Below are positions 56,249 to 64,000 of a stretch of DNA of 64,000 nucleotides, in pieces. Each line of letters starts with the position of its first letter. Position 1 is the stretch's first letter. Source of the stretch: Mycoemilia scoparia (lineage: Eukaryota; Kickxellomycota; Kickxellomycetes; Kickxellales; Kickxellaceae). The notes below the pieces were generated by a model. The model made no database searches and had not been told where the DNA came from. It saw only the letters and a list, made by a program, of their open reading frames with translations. The stretch is taken from positions 1-64,000 of the forward strand of contig JANBPU010000035.1 of NCBI GenBank assembly GCA_027575805.1, read 5' to 3'. The position numbers were made by a program, and so were the translations under genes.

Positions 56249-57551
56249 TTAGATACTTGAGTTGGATGAGGCTTCAAGACCAGATTTGGTCATATTTTTT
56301 GTGGGCCAAAAATCGGCAGGCGAAGCAGAGGCCACGCCATAAGCAGCAGTCAAACTGTGCCGAGCAGATGTGGATATCGGGGTAGAGGAGCCGCTGCTGC
56401 CATTATTACCAACAAATTGCTCGAATGGAGGAGCCGATGGAGCTGTGGTTGTGGCTGTGGCTGTGGTAGCTGAGGATGCTGCCATTGGATCAAAGGGCGA
56501 GTATGCTGGTGGGTCAGTTTCAGGAACTGGGGGCAGATTTGAAAGATCTGATGCGGCAATTGCAGCAGCAGCACCAAACGAAATCTGGTTTAGAATAGGC
56601 GAGCGCGATGCATTGATAGAAGACTGCAAGCATGATTCCTCATCCTCCTCGTCTTCATCTTCGTCATCCTCTTTAGACCAAGTAGCAATGCCGAGAATGT
56701 CAGCAAGTCTTTTATCCTTATCTACTCTGACAGCATAACAAGAATTGGCGACTATTCCACAGGCCCATTCAAATGTAGCTTCGCCGATAAGCAGGTACCG
56801 CTGGAATATTGTGATCTTGCTTCGTTTCTTGTTTTTTTGGGCCTTCCCCTTGTCCTTGGACTTACTTTTTGCGGGCTTTGCGAACCTGGGTAAGAAAGAA
56901 AGTAACAACAATAATAGCTGTAAATCGCACGATTGTTCAGAAATGGCAGTGGAGAGGTCAGAGCGAGTTGGCTACGTGTACAACATACACATTCACAGGA
57001 CCACGCCTGTATTTTTATATATGCAGCATCAGCAGGCACAAAAACTACCCCGAAATATTCAGGAAAAAAGGAATACCTACGTCCACCCGGTGGCTCTTCT
57101 GATACCAGCCAAAACCGTCGTTATCAACAGCATGTTGAGTAGGCTAGCCATAATTATTTTGCGACATAGTTTGAGTATCTAGAATTGAATAAATTTACAA
57201 TCGAATTTCAGAATGAATATTATATGCTAGTATATTGAGGTATTAGTAAAGTCTAAGCATACCTTCATTCGATAACGCAATATGAAAATTTCATCGAGTT
57301 GCTAGCAAAATATGTAAGACCTTAAGGTAAGTTTTTGGTATAGCTTTCTTTATATACTTTTGGCATAGATGGACATATCAATGAGATCTTTAGATACTCA
57401 CAGACTGGGCACTACTACTGCCACTGCCAGCACTAGGAACACCGCCATGCCAAGAGCTCCATCGATCCCAGTAAGCCTCCATTGACGAGGTTCCATTTGG
57501 CATGCTGCCGCCTTTCAGGACAGGGTGGGCAGTGTCAGGAAAGTAGCGCAT
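56249..57551 (-). CDS. Unresolved protein with Lys-rich and acidic regions and a PPxY motif
   Basis: One consistent model is 57551-57402, 57178-57081 and 56885-56249, giving 294 aa. I do not recognise the family. Exon 1 starts MRYFPDTAHPVLKGGSMPNG and has WDRWSSWHGG. The last exon has a Lys-rich patch (KSKSKDKGKAQKNKKRSK), a conserved-looking core IFQRYLLIGEATFEWACGIV, an acidic run and a PPxY-type motif in ETDPPAYSPFD, a possible Rsp5/Nedd4 WW ligand. Exon 2 is the problem. With the best splice sites it encodes a hydrophobic segment (IIMASLLNMLLITTVLAGI). A shorter exon (57143-57106), starting at a different acceptor, keeps phase and reads PTQHAVDNDGFG instead. Exon 1 and the last exon are likely; the middle is open. 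Confidence 0.55.
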
Positions 57552-58184
57552 CGTGATTTAAAGAAGCGAGACAAAAAGAGAGAATATGTTGAAAAGCGAA
57601 CTGGAAGTGATGGTGGTCTATTTGTTCATCATGCTTGGTATAAGCTGTTATTGCCGCCTTTAAATAAGCCTTTGAAAGAGGTGCAGATATCAAAGCCCAT
57701 CATAATCAGATTACTATTTTTGAGTGGATTGACTTTGACAATGTGAGGGCGTTAACAGCAGCATCTTTTCCGCATGAAAGTGGCAAGCTACACACACACC
57801 AGTTCAAAATTACTATAATGGCTTTGTTCTTGTGATTCTGAAGGTACACTGGATATGGCTAAGCTTTGAAGCATGCAGCTCGAAATAACAATGCAGCCAA
57901 GGGCTCTGCTTGCGGCAGAGGCAGCAGAAATAACAACAAAAGATTATCAATGCAAAATTGTATTGTCGCAGGGATGAAGTTGACGGCTTGTCCTTAGCCC
58001 AAACTATTCGGCTTCATATTTGATACAAAACCGCTCGTGACACTTCTTGTATCGAAAGGAATCGGCAGTTTAGGCAAAGATGAAAGCACAGGTAGCCTAT
58101 GGAGTTTTCAAAAATGTTGTTTGCTTTTTAGCTTAATTATCTTCAGAATTATCGTATAGATCATTTATCGCGTATACTATGCTT

Positions 58185-58335
58185 TTAGCCCTTCAAAAAT
58201 GTGCAGGATGGCTAATATGCAAGTTAAAACTGGTCTATTAGTAAAAATCAGCCCTTAAAAACAACGATCCAAATGAGTAGTGACCACCATTTGTTAGCAG
58301 GCGGCCACTCTTCAAGAAGAACTACCCGAATTTCG
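58185..58335. repeat. Degenerate MITE remnants
   Basis: The words AGCCCTTCAAAAATG, GGTCTATTAGTAAAAATCAG, CCCTTAAAAACAACGATCCA and GGCCACTCTTCAAGAAG correspond to the right halves of long and short MITE subfamilies but with many changes. Boundaries cannot be set. Confidence 0.35.
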
Positions 58336-58747
58336 ATAAAATCAATGTGAAATCCAGTCGTGTGGGTATTGAAGGCATTGATCACTATGGCAAAAAACCC
58401 TGATAACCCAGTCAATAAGCAGAAAAATGCCTAGACTAGGGTTTTTATTGGCCAATTCGGATTTTTTGCCGTAGTGTCGAGTGTTTGTGTAGAAGCAATT
58501 AAAAATGCACCTGCCGAGTACTCGGAACAAAAAGGCATAGGAATAGCAGCATTAGAAGACAATGCCTATTCGCATCGGCACCGACTCTAATGTTCTCAAT
58601 AGGTTGCTTTGATTAGTAATTTTTGAAGCTGAAGCGAACTGAAGTTATGGGGTTGGCCGTCCCCACTGTCTTCTAATTAAAATGCAACTTGTTCTTGGAG
58701 ATCACCTGAGCAAACATACCTGGCGAAATTTCAGTTGGAATCAAGTG

Positions 58748-59014
58748 TATGGTAAATAGAAACGAATCCCATCAGATTTTGGCCCAATCACAAGCCAATC
58801 TGTACTCAATTGGCAAGTTCTCCATCAATAGGAACAAACTGGTACCCTCATACATTCCTTGCAAGCTGACCCATAGCCATACATTTCAGCTGGAGCCTGA
58901 CGGGATTATTGGCTATTATCTGGGGGTATTATTCTGGTACATATTCAAAGGAGATTCTGCCAATTTCTGGAGGCTCACCATTTTGCCTAAGTCCTTGTGA
59001 ACTCTGACCATATA
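58748..59014 (+). repeat. R-family interspersed repeat, copy 8 (longest copy)
   Basis: It begins TATGGTAAATAGAAACGAAT and ends CTTGTGAACTCTGACCATAT, so the two termini share TATGGT/ACCATA. Internal words (CAGATTTTGGCCCAATCACA, GGCAAGTTCTCCATCAATAG, GGCTATTATCTGG, TTCAAAGGAGATTCTGCC) match copies 1, 6, 7 and 9. Confidence 0.65.
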
Positions 59015-59700
59015 TTCATGCTCTTAACTTGGCTACAAAAAGTGATTGCTTTATTAAAATTTCCGTCCTACTTGAAACTGTCACAAACCAGGCGGGGAAG
59101 ACATCTGATCCCCCACGATGTCTTTCAAAGTAACTGCTGACCGCCATCAGCATATGTCCGGCCTTTAAATGGCCCAGGCGATGGGCTTTGTTTCACCTCG
59201 GTTGACTAATAACAGCGGCAGTAGGTCTGACCCTAAGCTCCAAGCTGCAGGTAATAGGCTGCCAAGTGATCTGCTGTAAAGAGAAAGAACACTTGGTCAC
59301 ATAGCGGCTCCTCCTCATCTATGTATGCCATCTTCCATCTTCAGTTCTGTCTATCTTTTCCCATGAGTATTAAGATTATCTTGTTATAATTCCGTACTAG
59401 CGGTTAAGGGTTACTACAGCTACTACTCCTCCTCTCCGTCCAAAAGCAACACGCCCATATCCTTGTCTCTCTTATTCCCAACTTTCTTACTTTCTCTACT
59501 CGTCATCATCAACATCATCATCATCATTATTATTATTATTGGAGATTTTTTGTAAAGGACCTTTCCAAATTTAAGGACCTCCGCACATTCACAAGTAATT
59601 CACAACCACGTATTCACTTCTCCCAGTGCTCTGGCCTAAAGCGTCTCACTGCCTTACAAACATAGTCAGACGGAGCTTTGGTCCAATCACAGCACCACCA

Positions 59701-62700
59701 ATGATTCCTACAGCTGCCATACTGGTAGCAGCCTTAATAGGCATCATCTCTACAGCCACCGCTTGTGGGGTAGCAGTGCACAACGAGATTGTAGAGCGGG
59801 CGCGGTCTTTGTTTGGAAACAATGGCTACAGCAACAACGATGTTAACAATATGGCGAAAGACTCTGCTAGAAACTTTTATGGGAATATTCTCAATCGAAA
59901 CTTGAAAGCGATGCAGGCTGGCTCAGTTTTTCCTGATTGGTAAGTACCCTATCGGTTATATGTCATTATTCTAAACAGGAAATGCTCTGGATACCACCAC
60001 TAAGCATGAGATGGGCGTTTAGGGGATACGGTTGCTTTGGCAAAGACGATGAGGCAGAAGCAGGTAAAAGGCGCATTGTTAAAATAATTAGTCTAAACTC
60101 CCGCTACTCTTTCCAAATTTGCGGCTACTTTACCACTGCTAAATGCAATTCTCTCTATTTTATGTTCTGAATTGTAGCGCACTGGACACCTTTCTTGGAG
60201 GCTGGTGTGAAACTGCTTCGCAAAAAGTACCAAAAGCCTTATAATGAGCAAGCTGAGGTAAGCTTTCAGGATCCCCGTCACCTTTATCTATAATCACAAA
60301 GTCTAACCTATTGCTCTACTATTAATCCTGTCTTGCGTTGCATCCAGACTCTGGTGGCATTTCTCTTTGGGGTTGCATCCCACCAGGTCTCTGACGAGCT
60401 ATGGCACAGCATCAACCTGCAGGAGGGCATAATGCGGGTCATGGCCAACTCAGGCTTTGATCACAAGTTTTCGAAGGCTCATGACCTGCTCGATGTGGGC
60501 GGTGACTTTGCCATTCGCCACATGGACAGCCTAAACTATTTGCATGTAAGCTATACCAGTATAATACAAATCACATCATTGTTGCCGATGGAGACTAGCT
60601 CGCTCAGCTTCTATAATACAACATAATAATAATAATAATAATTTTTATTAGGGCTCATGGACTGTCCCCATTGCAGATGTGGTCGAGATATACAAAATGC
60701 TTGGACAGAGCCCCTCCCTAATAGCCATAGAACTATGCATGGCCAGGCAGTTTTATGCACTCGAGGCAGTAAAGCGATTTGGAAACGACCTTTTCCCCAT
60801 GTATGCATCAAAGTCACCAATCCTAACCGAGGATCTTGAAGATTATATTCTAGGCGGCATCACATCCATGACAACCCAGACCCACAGATGCTGGTCGTTC
60901 CTAGTCGACTGGCTTGACGATGGCGACTTTACCAAAAAGTGTCTCTTTGATGATTCCAAAGCAAAGCCCATGAATGCCACCAGAAGCAGTCTTCGTTCCG
61001 GGCGCCAGAATGTGGCTGATAAGATCATTGATGCCACCCAAGGACTGGGCGAGATCTCCCTGCCAAAGACAGAATATGACGAAGATACTTGCCTGATGCA
61101 CATCTCAATAAACGGCAAAGCCGAGTCTGAAATTGCACATGGCAAGTTCCAACACCAGAAACAAAAGTACTTCACGCCACAGAAAAACAACCAGCCAAAG
61201 ACGAATAGGTACAATCCCCAGAATGATACCAGCGAGGCTTCAGGGTGCGAGACCATTGACAAGCAGTTTGCAACCATAAGGAATGTATACACAACACAGC
61301 CATATAGCGGGTTTGGCCACTCTATTGCCATGGGCGATTTTGACGGCACTGGAAGCATTGATCTGGCCGTCAGCGCCCCGCTGTGGACTTCCTCTGACAA
61401 TGGTCGCCATGGCGCTGTTTTTGTAATGAAAAGGGTGGACAACGTTTACATGATGTCCCAGCAGGATGTCCTTGATCTCGCAGACCTTGTAATAACTCCG
61501 CCAAGACTATCACTCACAAATAAAAATGAAAATAATAGCAGAGATAATAACGAGTTCCCAGGATTCGGCTCGTCTTTGACAGTTGTTGATATCAATAAAG
61601 ACGGAATCGATGACTTGGTCATTGGCTCCGATAGGGCCATGGATCTAAGCGATGAAAGCAATGGAAAGGTGTACATACATTTGGGCAGGCGAGGGGTTGG
61701 GCTTTCATCAGCGCCAGATATCGTTATAGATTCGCTCTCGTTAAGTAGAAAGAACCACAACGGGTGGTCCAACATAGACAGAGTCAAAGTTGGCGGCCAG
61801 CTTTTCAGCGAGGACATCAACGGTGACGGTTATCCCGATCTTGTTATAGGCTCTCCACTGAACAGCAAGGACAGGAAGATCCAGGTAATTAGCACAACAG
61901 CATATGTGTCTGCCACGTTTCAATGACCTTTGTCAAACATTTACAATATGCAGACTACATATCTTTACATTTACCTAATTATAATAGGTCGGCCACATGT
62001 TCGTCTATTTATCCAAGCCAGGCATTGGGAGCGAAGATTCCAACTTAAGACCAGACATTGTCCTTCGCAGTCCCGATCCAACACCGTACGAATGGTTTGG
62101 CACCTCCATAAAGGCAATACCAATGCCTTCCAAACAGGAGCAGCTTGTTCTGGTCGGTGCTCCTGGGCGTGAAGGCAGTAAAAGTGATACATATACGCCT
62201 CTGTCTGGACAAATATATGCCTTCCGTGTGATAAATGACACCAATGTAGTTCCAACATTTTCTTTGGAAGGCAGCGAGCCGTTACGACAACTAGGAAGGT
62301 ATGCAAACCAGACTATTTATACCAAATCCTGCTGTTTTTGTGCTTATATGAACATCCCAAATTTGGCCAATGATTGATTGATTGATTGACTTATCTTACT
62401 CTCTCCCTCTCTATTACTAGCCTGATATACTCTTGGATAGACCCAGACACCTCGACCCCTTTGACCATATTTAGCTCGCCAACAATTGTAAGACTGCTTT
62501 GCTCAAATATGTTAAAATACACTGCTCAAGATGTTTGTTCTAACACTCAGTGTATAACACTACTTTAGGCTGATCCTGGGACCACTGCAAATGGACCAGC
62601 GATTCCAAAAGACCCGCCAATACCTGGGTGGCAGGCAGGAGATGTACGAATAATGGATCAATCCCGATGGCTCGAAGATATAAAGTCAAGAGTAGGCGGC

Positions 62701-62953
62701 AATGGTGCTGCTTTCACAAAGGGCATCGACGAATTCGAGGCATTGACTACCTGGCTTCATGGGAAGAAAAGCCCTGGTCATTTTGGACGAAGCCTTGCTG
62801 GAACACCAAATGGGCTGTGGATAGGTGAACCATTGAGCAATAAAGGTATAGTGTTGCTAACAAATATTCATTGTTGTTATTATTGCAGCAAACATTTTGA
62901 CATATTCGCTTCGATGCTATAATAGAACAAGGGAGAGTGTATTATTGGAATAG
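59701..62953 (+). CDS. GPLD1: Secreted glycosylphosphatidylinositol phospholipase D
   Basis: Predicted exons are 59701-59939, 60023-60063, 60178-60257, 60348-60545, 60652-61884, 61988-62298, 62421-62487, 62569-62845 and 62889-62953, giving 836 aa, almost the length of animal GPI-PLD (about 840). That enzyme cleaves the inositol phosphate of GPI anchors. A signal peptide is present (AAILVAALIGIISTATACG). The N-terminal zinc-dependent domain shows FPDWGYGC, EAAHWTPFLEAGVKLL, FLFGVASHQVSDELWHS and LLDVGGDFAIRH, with the expected His/Asp ligands. FG-GAP beta-propeller repeats follow, with calcium-binding DxDGxGxxDL motifs (GDFDGTGSIDLAVSAP, DINKDGIDDLVIGS, DINGDGYPDLVIGSP). All eight introns are in phase. 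The extreme C-terminus (last exon) is the least certain part. Confidence 0.92.
62371..62389. repeat. (TGAT)n microsatellite in a GPI-PLD intron
   Basis: Four to five tandem TGAT units within the intron between exons 6 and 7. Confidence 0.85.
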
Positions 62954-63394
62954 CTTGATTAATGAGCTTCAGTGCTTTGCCCCTCCAGAGGATGTGGTAA
63001 GTAGATTCGAGCATATTTCCATTTACACAAGATGCTGTAGGTATTTGCTAGTTTGATAAATGTCTACATGGAGGGCTGACATGATGTTAATTGCAATAGG
63101 GCCAGGGCAGGTTCGGGAGAAATGTTTTGTATAGACAAAACAAACACGATTTGTCAAAAACTGTTGTAATATCGACCCCTCACGACTCCAGGTTCTCCAG
63201 GTAATGGTTTTGACAACTCTGTTGTAAAAACAAGCTGACAATACTAACAATATAATACAAAGGTCGATGACAAACATATATCTTGATAATAATGTAGACT
63301 ATCAGGGTCGATTTACATTCTACAAACTTAGAGTCAGTCTTTATCATCAGGCTGCAGCGACACAACTGGACAATTATTTCTGAGGAGTGGGCAA

Positions 63395-63575
63395 TTTGAT
63401 AGTAAATGGCAGTGGTCGCTCATTTGGCAAGCTATTCACCAAAAGAGAACATACAGATATCCTACAAATCAGCGCATAGCCCATACATTCTAGCTGGAGT
63501 CTCTGTAATGATTGGCTGGTATCCAAGGGCATATCCTAGTGCCTTTTTAGAGAAGACTACTCTGTCATTTGGCTG
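63395..63575 (+). repeat. R-family interspersed repeat, copy 9
   Basis: It contains GTCGCTCATTTGGCAAGCTA, CCCATACATTCTAGCTGGAG and GATTGGCTGGTATCC, matching copies 1, 2 and 8 in order. Confidence 0.5.
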
Positions 63576-63640
63576 TAGCTGCCCCTATAATCAATTGCTG
63601 GCCACCAAAAGGTGTCCTTAAAAATTATGATCCAGCTATT
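63560..63640 (-). mobile_element. MITE copy 10 (partial, reverse orientation)
   Basis: The reverse complement reads ATAATTTTTAAGGACACC, TTTTGGTGGCCAGCAATTGA and TTATAGGGGCAGCTACAGCC, matching the left half of the MITE. The other terminus is missing where it meets R copy 9. Confidence 0.55.
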
Positions 63641-64000
63641 TTATATTATGTATTTATTTTTTATTTTTATAATTGGATTTACAATCACCAATATTTATAT
63701 TTATTTATATATATAACCTCTTCAAAAAAATTGAACAAATTGGCACCCGAGAAGCTCTCTGCAGAACCCACATATAGACCATGTGTTTTTTGGATGGTAT
63801 TTCAGGGGTTATTCTGATTCCCTTTTATAGAAGACTCTCTCGGTTTGGTTCAACATGCACAAAAATTGCTATAATGTTGCTGTGTTTGTGGTTCTGCAGG
63901 TACTAACTGTGGAGAATATGGGGCTCAAACTAATGCAACCAAGGATCCTCCATGTTTATGCATCTGCTCTATTCGCAACACTAATAACAACAACAAAAGG

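Larger units (their letters stand above)
57552..59700. other. Long intergenic region with an R-repeat copy and degenerate MITE remnants
   Basis: About 2.15 kb between the divergent PPxY and GPI-PLD genes. It holds degraded MITE-like ends in 58185-58335, a nearly full R copy at 58748-59014, and a TCA/ATT trinucleotide tract at about 59510-59541. I found no coding exon. Confidence 0.5.
62954..64000. other. Terminal intergenic region with an R copy and a partial MITE
   Basis: About 1.05 kb downstream of GPI-PLD to the window edge. It holds an R copy at about 63395-63575 running straight into a partial, reversed MITE at about 63560-63640. No gene was recognised; the sequence ends inside unclassified AT-rich DNA. 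Confidence 0.5.

Noticed and set aside
60843..61442. Open frame of 199 codons on the minus strand opposite GPI-PLD
   Set aside because: It is antisense to a firm exon with FG-GAP motifs and shows no domain or splice logic of its own.
1..64000. CRISPR arrays, operons, rRNA genes and prophage
   Set aside because: Looked for and not seen. The gene structures are eukaryotic with introns, and repeated units are microsatellites or dispersed elements, not spaced arrays.

Overview
The window is eukaryotic nuclear DNA, almost certainly from a fungus. It is AT-rich and its protein-coding genes carry short introns of roughly 50-330 bases. The gene set is fungal: an APP1-type phosphatidate phosphatase, a YSC84/LSB3-type SYLF-SH3 protein, a yapsin-like secreted aspartic protease, mS41 with an IGR motif, and BMS1. 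An animal-type GPI-phospholipase D, high intron density and micro-exons point to an early-diverging lineage (zygomycete-like) rather than a yeast. This lineage call is inference; I cannot name a species.

Layout from left to right. 1-10 kb: mevalonate kinase, a small predicted membrane protein, SYLF-SH3 protein (minus), LSm6, MPO1/DUF962. 10-24.7 kb: proteasome beta4 (PRE1), a GRIP-domain golgin, uroporphyrinogen-III synthase, a peroxisomal ABC half-transporter (minus), mS41, Rab geranylgeranyltransferase alpha (minus), casein kinase 2 beta. 25.8-39 kb: PA-TM-RING ubiquitin ligase, carboxypeptidase Q-like M28 peptidase, OTU-UBA deubiquitinase (minus), BMS1, sphingolipid delta4-desaturase. 40-64 kb: aspartic protease, ethanolamine/choline phosphotransferase (minus), mL38 (minus), a divergent F-box-like protein (minus), G-patch/zinc-finger protein (minus), APP1, an unresolved PPxY protein (minus), and GPI-PLD.

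The genes are individually transcribed housekeeping or trafficking genes, not an operon or an obvious biosynthetic cluster. Several share membrane-lipid themes (mevalonate kinase, sphingolipid desaturase, EPT1, APP1, GPI-PLD, MPO1, peroxisomal ABC transporter), but I see no evidence that they are co-regulated.

The most striking non-genic signal is two families of short repeats. The first is a miniature inverted-repeat transposable element (MITE) of about 100-125 bp. Its near-perfect terminal repeat reads ATGGGTAATAATTTTTGAAG and its ends are ATAT. At least nine recognisable copies lie in intergenic DNA and one intron. The second, less palindromic family (called R here) has full-length, truncated and internally deleted copies, several of them directly abutting a MITE. 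Neither family has a transposase in this window. Other points are two GC-AG introns, coding exons of 4, 14 and 21 nt (and perhaps 5 nt), and a gene whose second exon can be read in two different frames.

Exon boundaries were inferred by hand from splice consensus, phase and protein-family continuity. No RNA evidence or database search was available.
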